A stretch of DNA of 64,000 nucleotides from Culex pipiens pallens (GCF_016801865.2 NC_068938.1:214207611-214271610), one strand, 5' to 3'; shown: positions 1 through 12,900, counted from the stretch's first letter. Made by a program: numbers and translations. Notes: generated from the sequence alone by a model not told the origin.

Positions 1-440
1 ACGGGGAATACGATGGTGAGGTCAAATTCAAAAAACAAATAGGGCTGTTTTGAGATACGGCCATTTAAAGTTTTCAATTGGGCAATACAGGTAGAAAACA
101 TATCTTAATTTAAATTTTGATCACAGAAATGGATTCTACGTCCAATTTCCTTCAAAATTGAGTCTTAGACCGTCCCTCTAAGATTTGTGGTTCCTGAGTT
201 ATCGTCGTTTGAAGATAGGGGTTTCGCTCAAAAATCGCCAAAAAGTTGATTTTTTGGGAGGGTACAAAAATGGAGGGGGTGGTCCAATTTGGATGAAATT
301 CGGGATTTTTGCATGTTTTGATAGTCTCAACAGCTCTGCCAAATTTGAGCAGAATCGGAGATGGTAATTTTCAAATTTGCATTTTTTCTTGCACACTTCA
401 GGTGGAATGACCCATATGTGAAAATTGCTTAAGTTTCTGA
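1..440. repeat. Probable fragment of a dispersed mosquito repeat
   Basis: AT-rich noncoding DNA whose wording (ggttcctgagttatcg, runs such as ttttttggg) resembles the arms of the long foldback elements elsewhere in this window, all of which carry variants of a TATCTC/GAGATA core. Neither end is visible. No protein-coding potential is supported; the 60-65 residue frames on both strands are chance openings. Assignment to a particular family is a guess. Confidence 0.3.
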
Positions 441-637
441 AAAAAAAACACTCTTAAAAGCACAAGATTATGTTGGAAAATCGGAATAACACAAAAATAA
501 ACCTAAATTTACATATTTGTTTTGTTTGATAAAACATTTCTGGGTCACAAAACCTGTACACGTTATCAGTTGTAATATCCTAATTTGTTTTTATTTATAT
601 GAAGCAATTAATAATACTAAACCACTTTTTGGTCAAA

Positions 638-664
638 CAATAAACCTCCACAATGGTTTATTGA
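638..664. repeat. 27-bp imperfect hairpin, copy 1
   Basis: The sequence has 8-bp arms CAATAAAC / GTTTATTG (one mismatch in this copy) around a ccacaa-containing loop. A second copy at 1395-1421, in the same orientation, differs at two positions. The pair flanks about 730 bp and may mark the ends or an internal repeat of an unclassified element. Confidence 0.6.
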
Positions 665-1394
665 GCATGAGCATGGTTGCCCCTCCATTGCTGAACAGAA
701 CCGTAATATCGTTTCAGCACTACTGATCATAGGCTTCGACGATCTAGTGGTGTTTCCCTTATCAACAGCATGTATGAATGCGCCGAAAAGACAAAACACC
801 ATGATTGCTAAAACTAGATCAGTTGCGAACAGTCATTGACCACCAACGGCGCCCGCCATGTCAGTTTGTAGATCTCGATTTTAAGGGTCGGGAATGTTAG
901 TTAGCGCAGGTTACTACTAGGGCAGCTGGTTTGTTCTATGCTTACACACCACGATCGCCAGGAACCTAAAAAATGTGTTAGTAGGATAGGGGGTGTTTGG
1001 TCAGGATTCATCATAGAAGATGATCATGCGACCCAAAATTATAGTGTTTGTTGAACGGTATTATGTATTATTTTCGGATGCTACGGATGAAATATTTCCC
1101 GTTTATCGGTTGTTAAATTTTAAATGAAATGGATTAATCTTAGACAGCTGTCTGTGGAAAGATAGAACCCAAATCATTTGTAATGAAATGATGAAGGATT
1201 TAACAGTGTAACTTTCAAATTGAGATGTTTTTACAAGTTTTACATGATTGATGTTTAGTGAGGTACTGATTAACTAAGCGAACGACGAGATACGATGTCT
1301 ATAGAGCTGAAATGGTATGATAAGGTTTTGATGTTGTTGCACACCGACGACGAACGCAAAAAAAACCCTGCGACCTGGCATCGCAATTCGAACT

Positions 1395-1421
1395 CAATAA
1401 ACCTCCACAAAAGTTTATTGA
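1395..1421. repeat. 27-bp hairpin, copy 2
   Basis: Direct-orientation partner of the hairpin at 638-664, with perfect 8-bp arms CAATAAAC / GTTTATTG and the same CTCCACAA loop. Two positions differ between the copies. Function is unknown. Confidence 0.6.
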
Positions 1422-3793
1422 AACAAAATAAAAAATGATTGAATGAAGGGCCCACTTTGCTCCAACACCTTCATCGCCCAACTTTTTCCCCCAGAAACAA
1501 AGCCAGGCACGGTACGAAACAATTGTATGAATACCAAAGGTACATTTTTTCGTCCCAGCTCTTGCAAGAGCTTCCATTTCTAGCAAGCATTGGTGTTCTT
1601 CAGTTGGGGGAAACTTTTTGTACCGAGTCTCCGAGTCTCATCAGCATAAATCACAATTTTCGGTCCAGTTGAGTCACCTCAGAAAATACATGTCTCTCTT
1701 TGCGGTGTGAACCATCCGTATGTTTGATGAAATTGCTTTTTTTGTTGTGAAAGTTACTGCAAATGACGATTTACAGCTTTCTCAAATTCGTTTGATTAAT
1801 CCCAGCTGCCTGTAACACAGATGATTTACTTAACCTCAAGTAATCTATCCTCAGCTTAAGATTTCATGGATATTTAATACCCTTCTGCTCGACGTTCACT
1901 GGATTGGGACGTATTTGCTAATTAGCAAACGTTCCGTTTCGCCATGATTTAAAGGGGAAGGTTTAGTATTTCCCTTCTCCCGCAAGAAGAAGCACGTGCC
2001 AGCAAGAAAAGAGCGGAGTAGAGCAGGTGTTGCAAATTATCGTAAAGTGTTTCAAGTTCTTATGGTCTCTTCGGCGAGAGTTAAGTGCTGACGCCAATAA
2101 AATGGCAAGCAGCTTCTTTGGGTTGATCGTTTTTACTCGAGAGACTTTTCTGTTGATGGATTTGTTAAAAGAAAAGTTAGTAGAGTGAAAGCTAATGTGA
2201 GTTTGAATGATTTATAATTGAGAATTCTTAAGCAAGTTGAACCATGTGTTTTTTTAGTTTCGACAAGTTCCAAAAATGATTAAAATAAGTCTCAACTTTT
2301 ATTTTGTCAAAATGTCACTTTCAAAGTTCATCAAAATTAAATTTTCCTCTCCTCAAACGCTGAAGGTTATTGTCAGCGGATAATGAACTTTGGCTTTCAC
2401 TTCTGACCGGCAAGGATCATCCATCCAGTACATTCCCAAGGTGGCCATTCTGTATCGTCATGATGGAGAGGGGGGGGACGTGTTTTAATTATGTGACGCG
2501 CTTCCGTGCGCTTTTCTGTCGTAACGTTATGGACGCAGCTTCGCAACGCGATGTCATCCAGCAAAAGGACGATGATCTGGACAATGTTCATTGCTAATTT
2601 AGAAGGACATCAGGGCAGTGATGTTGTCCAGCAGGTCGTGGGATGAGCTCTGAAAGTTTAATCAGAGTTGAGAAATTGTGGGAGACACTTTCATTAATTA
2701 CTTAAAAAAAAGCGAATGAATTGTGATTTTCATGATATCATTTTTCAGTTCAAACATTTCGAGTTAAATTCTTGGCAATTCATTTCCGAAAAATATAAAA
2801 AAACTATCGTTAAGCTGAATAATTCAGCACAATAATCTATACAACCCTCACCCTTTCAAAGATTGAAATACCCCATCATTCTCGCTCAAGCAACTTTCAA
2901 TCCATTTCAATCGGTTCAAAGCGAGACTCCCACGCCGTCGAGCCAAACCAAACCAAATCATTTCGCTCCATCAATCTTGCCGCTGATTTCACTTTCGAGA
3001 AGGCACAACAGCAGCACACTCACAAAGGTCCTTGGTCCTTCCCCGATATTTTGCAACAGGCGGGCGGGCACCAGATGCTGCGCTCCTGTACGACGATGCG
3101 ATGGAAAGTGGGTTCCAGGGAACCTCCCTTCAAGGGAGACGTGAATGATGATGGTTGCAAATTTTCCTTTCAGTTGGGAGAGTAAACGGGAAAATTACTA
3201 GGAAATTGCATTTCTGAATTGCCATCTGTCTCAAAATAATAGTTTGAAATAAAAAAGTATTCAAAATCTGCAAACGAATCTTACAAAATAAAACAAAAAT
3301 GTAAATGAAACAAATAATTCTTATACTGGCTACAGTTAGATTGAGTTTTTTGAACCTGCTAGAAGTTAGTGTAATTCTGTGTTCTAGTTATAAAAATATT
3401 ATTGTTAGATTTTGTATGTTGTATGTTAATATGAACATTTTTTTAATTTTCTGTGAATGTTGCATAAAACATAGAAAATACACAGAACAACAAAATTCGC
3501 ACATAGCCCTATCCGACCCAAACCCATTTCTAGTCGGATTTTGATCTATTTTTTTTTTCAAAATGCATTGAAAAGGAGAGCTCACATTTTTTAGAAAATA
3601 TTGGGAGTTTTGGTTTTACTTGTGTCATCTGACCAAATGCTTTGAACAATTCTTTTAAATTAAAATCAGTTCAAAATACAATCTACTCACATTTTATGTC
3701 AAAATGTGAAAAGGGGTTGTTTTGCCCCTGATTATGTTTTGACACACATTGTAGCGATAGAACAGCTTATGGTTTATGTTTGTGTCAAAAAAA

Positions 3794-5516
3794 GTGAAAA
3801 CCAAGGGTCCTGATTTTCGGTTCAATGAACAGAAACCACTCACTCATCGCCTATCCATTCGCCACCTATTCTAACCCGCTAGCATTCATGAGCGAATGAT
3901 ACTCGCAAGCAGCCAGCGAGTGGCCCGAACTATTCACTCAGCGAACAAATACATCGAGAAAATATTTGCCTACTCTGTCGCTCGACGACACTCACACACT
4001 ACCATGCTCAGCGAAGAACCATTTTCACAAAATACCAGCGCGGCAGTCTTTTTGTCTTCACGCCCTCCGTTTGCCATCAATTTGATTTTTTCTTGGTGGA
4101 AGTTTCTTTGAATGGTGTCTATAATGCAGGCCTGCCCAACGTACGGCCCGCGGGCCGGATCCGGCCCGCGAGGCCATTTCATCCGGCCCGCGACGGTTTT
4201 TCAAAATAGTTTTATGAACGACCCCTTGAGGCTGTTCATATCAAAAATTTTACAGCAATAACAATAATTAAATTAGAAGCATTTTGTTTCCTTTTTTATT
4301 TGCTTTTGCTATAAAATGTTGCTAATTCAACGTTTTATTCGGATTTTGTCATTGTATATTTTTTTAAATGTTTTTTTTTGTTTCATATTCAAATATTCTC
4401 TATGTTTGAATTTAATTCTTATGATTTCTTTATTGATAGTTTCAGAATCAATTATTAAACTGAAAAATTGTGCAAGAAAACAAAATTATCCATTACCTAA
4501 AAAGTTAAATATATGAAAACACATGGATTTAATTTTCAGTTTTTACTGTTTGTAAGTTTACTATTTTTTTTTGAGGAACTTGATTATAATAGTTTTTTAA
4601 ATCAGTAAAACAAAAAATAAATTAAAGATTTTTTAAGAATAACGAATTGGAAACCGTTAAACATAAATTACACACTTTTTAATTGTTTTGTGTGTTTAAA
4701 ATAATTTAAAATATTTTGTATAATATTTGAGTAAAGGTCACAACAATGCAAATTGTGTTTTTTTTTTGTATTGAATATTCGAAACCAAATTTCGTTTCAT
4801 CAAATTTTTATCATGCCTCGTTGATTTATTTTAGGTGTTGTGTTAAGGAAATTATGCTTAAAAAAAGCTTGCCACGACCAATGATATTTGAACTTTTTTA
4901 ACTAAATGATATCAGGGTATTTGATTGGAATCGACAAAAACAATTACAATACTATTTTAAGCAAAATAAAATTAAAATAAATTTAATTAATTGAAATTTC
5001 CTTTTTTTCATTATTTAAATTTAAGATATGTTTATCATATTTGCAACAAAAGTGATTTTTTTTTGTTTATTTCAATAGAACCTTATGAAAATAATTTTAT
5101 AAAATGATTTACTTTCCAGTTTTATCAAACATTAGATCCGGCCCGCCACTGCTTCAGAAAAATCAGATCTGGCCCGCAGGGCCAAAAGGTTGGGCACCCC
5201 TGCTATAATGTTATGAAATCGAAATAAATGCACAATTTGATTGCTAACATTGATTTTAGGCAACCCAAATCAATGAGTATAACGCAGCGCATCAGAGAAC
5301 AAATATGTTCAGTTCAGAGTGATCGGTGACGTTCGGCCTGCCTGAGCCGTTCGGAGACTGAGCCGATCAGAGAGAGAAGGAGAATAGAAGAAAGAGTGTT
5401 CGGGAGCGAATGGTGTGGAAGTGACAAACAGTAGGAATTCATCAGGGCAGTATCGCGTCGCCTGCTATTTGTTTTCAGAACAATGATTTTGAGCAATCAG
5501 GTCCCTTGGTGAAAAC
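3794..5516. mobile_element. hAT-type nonautonomous transposon, interrupted by a nested element
   Basis: The element body runs 3802-5508. It begins CAAGGGTCCTGATT and ends with the inverted complement, AATCAGGtCCCTTG, one mismatch apart. It is flanked by a perfect 8-bp duplication GTGAAAAC at 3794-3801 and 5509-5516, which is the target-site length of the hAT superfamily. There is no transposase, so movement would need a partner enzyme. A relative at 35217-35743 matches it on both sides of 4127-5202 and lacks that segment, showing it to be a later insertion. This copy also has about 60 bp near 5385-5450 that the relative lacks. Confidence 0.88.
4127..5202. mobile_element. 1.08-kb hAT-type nonautonomous transposon nested in another hAT-type element
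   Basis: The left end reads CAGGCCTGCCCAAC and the right end, complemented, CAGGGGTGCCCAAC. Both continue into GGCCCGCGGGCC-like GC-rich blocks repeated several times in the outer 70 bp. The interior is extremely AT-rich and has no transposase. A perfect 8-bp duplication CTATAATG flanks it at 4119-4126 and 5203-5210. CAGGGGTG-type ends with 8-bp duplications are typical of hAT elements. The GC-rich ends on an AT-rich body are striking. Confidence 0.92.
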
Positions 5517-7050
5517 ACTAAAAAATCGAATAAGTTACTGGAAAATTATGAAAAATCAGGTAAATAAAAATACTAAAAAAATATAAAGAAACTAAAACTG
5601 GGATTTCAGATAGGACATTTTTGAGCTTTGGTCATCCAAATCCGGATAATTATCCGGATACTACTAGGAGCTCTAAATAAATGGATATTTTCCTAAATTT
5701 ACGGATATTCCGATGTTTTCCCATGTAATGCAAAATTAGTTGAAGGTAAATTTAGTTCAATAAAAAACTAATCGATCGGTTTTAAATTCTCGTTTTGGAT
5801 ATGTTTTACATGACAAAAAATGCCACAAATTGATCAAAATTCATTTGACAGTGTTCATTTTTTTTAGATTTAAAGTCAAACTCGCATTCGAAAAGAACTT
5901 CTCAGAAATTTCGATATCGTGATCCATTTTCAATATATATCCAATAAAAACCGGTCCAATAGAAATCTGGCGAAAATCCAGAATTTATACGAAAACTTAA
6001 CCCGTAGCCTTGCGTATGGGACAATCATGCGAACATTTGCAGTTCACTTTTTTATCATTAGTTTTTGAAATGCTTGCATTTAAAAACTGAGTGCTTTTTA
6101 TGTGACATTAAAAAAAAAACAATTTCTTTTAAAATACCATTTTTACACGGATAGCTGCCAAAATTGTATGGGTAATCCAATTATGCAAAATGACTTTTTT
6201 TTAATCATAGCATAAGAAAACCTTGCAAAGTTTTCGTCAAATTAAAAAATACAAAATATAAAAATCCCATGAAAATGGCAAAATTTGTGGAAAATTGATC
6301 TTTAGTGAAAAAGTAACCTAAAAAGCGACTTAATATAATTACGTTCTGCAAATTTTGTAATGGTCTAATGGAAGTTTTGAGGAAAACTTTCCGGTTACCT
6401 ACGGATACCAGATAATTATTCGTCTATCCAGAGCTCCGGATTTTGGATATCCGTTCGGATTTCTAGTTACCTATATTCAAAGTCCTAGCTCTAAAAGTAA
6501 AAAATATAGCACAATATAAATTAAGTTTTTCTTAGAACAATAGTGGTTCAAAATGATCTTTTAAAATCGAAAAAAAGCAAAATGGGTTAAAATTTTGAGC
6601 TATTTAGTGCTCTTAAAGTTGCTTAAAACTGATAATCGTTCCCTAGTAACATTTTGAAAATTACAGGTTTTATCATTGTTCTGAAAACTCTCATACGGCC
6701 TAAATAGCCTTTTATGGTAAAACCTAAAATGTTGCTTGGGTTGCATTGTAATCGTTTATTTCTTTTTTATTTTTACTTTGATTCAATAAAGCTTACCTAT
6801 TTTTATATTTTTCACAACATTTTTTGTTGGTAAGATTTAAACTTTTTAATAATATGTAATCGAAAGCAGTACAAATATATTAAAATTTATTAAATTTTAA
6901 TGTTATATCCTCCCAAACACCACATTCTAATAATAACAAGTATCAAAGTACCTACTCCTTACGAACCAGATTTGCTTTTGATTGTCACATTTTTAGCTTC
7001 ATTTTTTCCGAAATACAGTTGATACAGTAATTATTGAATGCCTATCTCTG
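5517..7050. other. AT-rich noncoding DNA
   Basis: No gene or complete element was recognised. Blocks near 5640-5670 (tccggataattatccgg) and 6400-6465 share ATCCGGAT-like wording in opposite orientation, a weak hint of a decayed inverted-repeat element, but the match is too poor to define ends. Confidence 0.4.
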
Positions 7051-7960
7051 CACAGTGGGGAAAAAAGGCCCAAAAAATTACCTCAACATGATTTTGCGCA
7101 AACCATCGATTGCTATGCACCAAAAGCTTCGTTTTTGCACCAGGAACAATAATCCGGTGAATCCGGTGAAAAATCGCACTGCACGGACCGGTGGCCGGAG
7201 TACATGCCACCGGAAGATCCGGATTTTTGGAAAAAGTATCTGATTTATCCAATTGTGAACTGATACGCTTTCTTCTATCATAAATAGTCATGCAAAACAA
7301 TCATAGAATAATATTAAATACCATAGGACCCATCGGAACCGGTTCCACCGATCTCCGGTGGCCACATCCGGAACCGCAGTGGGAAACAGCAAAAACTAGT
7401 CGTGCGACGTATCAAACTTCTTGATTTTGGATGGGGACATAAGTTATACACTCCTCTTTTACAAACAAGAAGCTTGATATGTCACAAGAGTGGTTTCAGG
7501 AATTTGCCAAATATGACCATCGGGTGTGGCCACCGGAGAACCTGGGAACCGGTCAAGGAGGCAACAATACATCTTAAAAATATTCTCCATCCAAAATTGA
7601 GAAGTTTGATACGTCGCACGACTAGTTTTCGCGGTTTCCCACTGCGGTTTCGGATGTGGCCACCGGAGATCGGTGGAACCGGTTCCGATGGGTCCTATGG
7701 TATTTAATATTATTCTATGATTGTTTTGCATGACTATTTATGATAGAAGAAAGCGTATCAGTTCACAATTGGATAAATCAGATACTTTTTCCAAAAATCC
7801 GGATCTTCCGGTGGCCTGTACTCCGGCCACCGGTCCGTGCAGTGCGATTTTTCACCGGATTATTGTTCCTGGTGCAAAAACGAAGCTTTTGGTGTATAGC
7901 AAATCATTTGGTTTGCGCGAAATCATATTGCGGTAATTTTTTGGGCCCTTTTTTCCCGTG
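7051..7960. mobile_element. 0.9-kb foldback (long inverted repeat) element
   Basis: The whole stretch is an inverted repeat centred near 7505. The left arm, from aaaaaaggcccaaaaaatta near 7060, is matched in reverse by the right arm ending near 7955. Arms are about 370-400 bp with high identity; even open frames are mirrored (7031-7300 minus and 7721-7936 plus would encode nearly the same peptide). The left arm has an extra tandem 9-bp copy of aatccggtg that the right arm lacks. Repeated CCGGTGGCC blocks make the arms relatively GC-rich. No target duplication or transposase is visible. The superfamily is undetermined. Confidence 0.85.
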
Positions 7961-10900
7961 TTTATCCGTGTTTATTTTTGAATGTTTTTATTTAGTTAAA
8001 ACGGAAAAATGACGAAATCACAAAATAAAAATTTCTCAATAAAATTAGCGTTGGAATTGCTATCAAAGCATTTTAAATTTAGCTTATCTTATACTGTTTA
8101 TATGAAATTTATCAATGAGTTTTTTTATAATTTGCTATTTTTTAGAATGTTGAGAATATTTCATTAGAAAAAAAAAACAAGAAAAAACAAAGGTTATATT
8201 TGGATTAAAATAAAATTTGAATGCAACCTTAGATAAATATTATGACGATGATAAAAAACGATAGAATCATTCAATACCATTTTCCGTGCTTCATCTTGAG
8301 TGTCTCTCTCTCTCTCTCTCTCAATCTCTCTCTAACCATTCATCCTTCTGACTCTTGGGGGGGAGCACTCTGCATGCTGACTGTTCTACGTTAGTTCCAC
8401 ACGCTTAGAGCGTCAATGGCAGGAATAAATCTGCCCCAAGTCAGTTTGTTCAAGCCGGTAGAAACTAAAGGTAGCGGCACCGCTGGCACAAACAAATCGG
8501 ACCCCATAAAGTGTACCATTAAGCGTTGGTCGATGCCCCCCATCTGCTGACTCTCTCTCTGTCTGATTGGTTGCTCGCTCGAAAGGGTTGCAGATTTTCA
8601 TTTTTCCAGTGCACTGAATTTAATAGTTTGAGGTTAGAAATTTATGTCCAACTAGATTGCTAACTTAATTTTGGGCGACCAAACTAGTGGCATTTCTAGA
8701 AATTTGTCCTTTTTCCACTTTAATATGCCACCGTGTCACATACTCACGAAGTTGCACACTTTAAGGGCACGATTTTCTTTCGGCGTTTCGTGCCTTTTTC
8801 TTTGGCACAAGTAATTTCCATGGCGCAGGGTGAATACGTGCTCCCAGGGCTCGCAGACTTTGGGACGACACTCACATATCGCGCGCTGGGTGTGCGCTCC
8901 GCTAACCATTTTCCATTTTCCAACGGGGGAAAATTTGGCTGAGGTCCTGGCTAGAGTCCCTTGTGCGTTGCAAAAAACAGTATTTGTTTATAAATTAGTT
9001 AATTTCTAAATTTTTACTTGATTTCTTTTTTGTAAAATAGGTTTTATTTTTGAGAAATATCATCTCAAGATTTATAACCGTGCATAATTTTTGCAATCAG
9101 CAACAACTTAATAACGGAACGAAATGGAAACATAAACGTGCTGGCGATAAAAGAGAAAGAGAAGGCTGTTAATATTTCATCGACTTAATGAAGTGGAAAT
9201 GCGTGACTTTTGCGTTACAATCACCATTAAAAATAGAGGTTATGAATGGGAGGTAGGCTTTGCTATGGAAAATGGCAGGACAATTTAATGTTGCGCTTGA
9301 ACGATGAGCAATGCAGCACAAGTGTGAGAAATGCAGTATGATTTGACGGAGAAATAAAGGGTCAGTGATTTTTGAGCTGGTTGCATCTTCTTTGCGACTC
9401 CTAAGATTTTTTTTACAGATGTTTTCAATTTTCCAAATTGAAAATTCTTTAGAGTTTTTGGAAGATTTTTGATAAAAAAAACAATAAAATTTGTAAATTT
9501 TGATAATTACCATAATTAATAACTGGCCATTCCTATTCAAATGCATTCACATTTCCCACCAACAATCCTACAAGTTTCGCTCACTTTCCGATCCTGTTTT
9601 TCGCAAACTAATGGAAACGAATTGCCCCGCCGGGGGAGGGTCCAACTTTGACCAAGTGGTATTCCCCGTGCGACGTTGTTCCGTGTGCGGTATGCTGCCG
9701 GTTGCTGTAATTTATTTCCTCTCGCCTGTGTATATTCTCACCAGAAGCAGCAGCAGCAGTTGAGTAAACTTATGTCCCCACAGTTGGATGTTGGATTGCG
9801 GTCCATGGGTCCACATCTGCATTGCGTGAAACTTTACCAGAACATGACATTGACTTCGGTTGACCTTGTTGGGGGAATTTTCTCGGCTGAGATGTTCCCC
9901 AAAAGCTACTTATTTTTTTCAATATTGTAACATTTTGCTAAAAAGAGTGTGTTCATTGATACATTTTTTTTTTCTTTTGATTTGTCCACTTCTCTGAAAT
10001 GTTCTACCCTCTATTGACTAATCTTGATTCACTTATTAAGAGACTTTCAAAAACTTTCTGATTATTTTTTGGCACTTCATGACTTGAAAAATTAATTAAT
10101 AATTCTCATTTTACGTAAGGCATTTTTTGTTAAAATTTTGATCAAAAACACAGGAAAGGCGAAGAACTGTTCTATCACTAAATTTTATTCCAAAATTCTG
10201 GTTAACCCAAGCAATGCCCACAAAACCTAAAGTGATCATTTGCCGTAATCTTTACAACCACCAGCAATAATGCTGCCGACCCTTAAGTACAACTACCCTT
10301 CGCTGCTGATAGTGACTGTACTAATCCGAAGGCGTGTACTTTGTACCAATTCTGGCTGATGACTGTTGGTGCGGAGAGTGGACGCAAAACAAAAAAGCAC
10401 TCTTCCATTTATTGTCATGGAGCGTATAAAAGCCCCATTGGGTGGTCTTTTGGCAGTAAAATAAAACTTTTCCTGTAAAAGCACTCCTGCTAGATGGAGG
10501 AGATTCACTAGATAATTGTTAGCATCGAGGGCGAGTGCTTTTTATTGAAAATGGTTGCAAACGATTTCCGCCCATTTGAATCGAATCAATTTGGTATGAT
10601 AGTTGCAGGATGGTCTGATTATACTATAAAAGAAGAAGAAGTGTTTCAAAGTAGAAATTTCCAGTGATTATCGTGAAGCGTTCTAGCAAGATAACAATTA
10701 ATACTTTGTGCTAAACTATTGTTTTAAATTTAAATCCCGCAATATTAGACAATATAGACAAAAACTAACAAATATTTGCTAAACTTTATAATCAAATCTT
10801 TAATTTTTTTTAATAAAATGGATTCACCGAATCAACAAAAAAAATTAAGTTTAAATAATTTAATTTAACCCTCCAACGCTGCCAGCCTAACTGTAATTTT

Positions 10901-11937
10901 TTTGTTAATTTTTCTTACTAAATTTATTTAACAGAAATGAGTCAGTATTAAGGTTTTCTCAAGACGCTAAAATACTTATCACTGTTTCAAAAATAGAAAA
11001 CAAACATCATAAATTAAACATCGATCATTTCATCATGCATGCCAACGGAAGCAGAACCCTTCTTCCGAACAACCACTTCCAATTATAGGGGAAAATTGAG
11101 CTAATAAATCTGCTCATCAATCACCGTGGCCGACCGTGTTTGTTTGTGTTGAGTAGGAAGACGATGCATTTGGCCCTTGCTGCTCGAAATAAGCACTTCC
11201 TGAGCACATCCCCAGAACCTCAGAAAGCCCTCATCTCTATAATCACGAGGAACTCTGGAGCTACAACACATCTTTCTCAAGACGCTCCTCGAACGGAAGT
11301 ATACTTAATCATTGGTGTTAATTTGATTGATTGCGGTTCGATGTTTTAGCACCTTGAGGTTCCGATAACTGGAATAACTTCGTATAGACTCAATAAATAT
11401 TTAGAATTATGTTATCAAAACTTAAATTTAAAATCCCCTCAATTCAACTGACAAAACAATCTTTTCGTTTGTCATTAGAGTTTTAGGACAACATCAGACG
11501 TGTGGTAATCCGACATCAAACACTATCGCCCAACACACACACGTGCAAGTAGTCACGTGGAAACCGGACTTTTCGGAAGCCTTCCGGACGGCCAGCAAAC
11601 CCCCCAGACAAGGCCAAACGCAAACAATCATAACTGTTTCCGCCTGCTCTTCTATACATAAAGCTCCAGGTCTAAAACGTCCGTAGACACGCGAGGTCAT
11701 CATTCTTCCATGCTCCCTCAGCAGTCGGTGATGTAGTGATGTGGCCTCCGTTCTGCTGCTTCTGTGTTTGTGCTGATGGAATATTAGCGTGTCCGGTCGG
11801 CCACTGGTCCAGGGATGTCGGAAGTGCTATCAGTAGAACACGGAACAGCCAACACCCCCTCACACAGCACAAAGCTTCTAATATTGGGCTCTCCTGAACG
11901 GGGAACATGGTGTCAAATTGTTTTACTTATTTTTAAA
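7961..11937. other. Noncoding DNA, no gene recognised
   Basis: This stretch has AT-rich flanks with more balanced islands at 8340-8960, 9560-9900 and 11040-11900. No reading frame shows a recognisable domain or convincing splice-bounded exon. A TC microsatellite at 8302 and a short CAG run near 9748 are the only simple repeats. Conserved noncoding elements or unrecognised exons cannot be excluded. Confidence 0.4.
8302..8334. repeat. TC dinucleotide microsatellite
   Basis: A run of TC repeats about 20 bp long is followed by one CAA interruption and further CTCTCTC. Confidence 0.9.
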
Positions 11938-12900
11938 TATACAGCAATTTCATTTGAAAAGAGCCTAAACCGAAAAAAAATTCTCCGATCGAGCTCCAAA
12001 TTTTTCTGGGGGTTCCTTGGCCAAAATAAATCGACCCGTATTTTTTTGTTTGGCCATTAGGGTGACCAACATCGTGCTAGGGTGGTCAAAAAAATGGCAA
12101 TTTTCGTAATTTTTCCCGAAAACCACTTTTTTCAAAAAATCAGGCCTCCGCGTCATTTCATCCAATTTTAGCTGTCTTAGATGCAAAAGAAAGGTGATTA
12201 GTTTGGCTATTTGAGAAAAATAGTAAGAAGTTTCAAAAATCTAGCTTAACATTTGAAAAAGTCGTATGAAAACATAAAATAGTGTTTTGACTTAAAAATT
12301 TCAGCGATGTTAGGGTACCGTAATTAAAGTACGCAACTTTGGATACCCGAACATATATAGGTCATCACTGAAATTTTTAAGTTATCGTCATTTTTCTGTT
12401 TTTGCGCGTTGTTTTTTTTTTCAAAAAATCATATCTCAGAAACTTACGGTTCGGCTTCGCCAAATTTTTGATATGCTATGTAAAATTTTCCGAGGAATCC
12501 GATACAAATATTTTCAGACATAGGCTCTTTGGCCCAGACACGGCCAAAACGCCATTTTAAGTTTTCATACGACTCTTTCTAATGTTAAGCTAGATTTTTG
12601 AAACTTTTTACTATTTTTCTCAAATAGCCTAAGTAATCACCTTTCTTTTGCGTCTAAGACAGCTAAAATTGGATGAAATGACGCGGATATCTGATTTAAA
12701 AAAAAAAAAGAGTTTTTTGCGAAAATTACGAAAATTGCAATTTTTTGAACCATCCTAGCACGATGTAGGTCACCCTAATGGTCAAACAAAAAAAATACGG
12801 GTCGAATTATTTGGCCAAGGAACCCCCAGAAAAAAATTGGAGCCCTATCAGAGAACTTTTTTTTTCGGTTTAGGCTCTTTTCAAATGGAATTGCTGTATA
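11938..12900. mobile_element. 0.96-kb foldback element flanked by TA (Tc1/mariner-like target)
   Basis: The body at 11940-12898 starts TACAGCAATTTCATTTGAAA and ends with its inverted complement carrying few changes. It is flanked by TA at 11938-11939 and 12899-12900. The arms run about 360 bp each and share long blocks in inverse order, for example gggttccttggccaaa near 12010 against its complement near 12815. The middle (about 12300-12540) is unpaired and contains an atatctcagaaact motif. No transposase frame is present. TA flanks suggest a Tc1/mariner-type nonautonomous element, but other TA-targeting groups remain possible. Confidence 0.8.

Larger units (their letters stand above)
441..3793. 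other. Noncoding DNA, no gene recognised
   Basis: No exon-like coding stretch, RNA gene or complete mobile element was recognised. The segment 640-1420 is flanked by two near-identical 27-bp hairpins (listed separately). The part from 1850 to 3170 has a more balanced base composition and could be ordinary intergenic or intronic DNA. Open frames here are under 100 codons and overlap on both strands. Confidence 0.5.

Noticed and set aside
5640..6465. Possible inverted-repeat element with ATCCGGAT ends
   Set aside because: Only short, poorly matching blocks; no definable ends or duplication.
7031..7936. Mirrored 70-100 codon frames shared by both arms of the palindrome
   Set aside because: The similarity comes from the inverted DNA repeat itself; no homologous protein is recognised.
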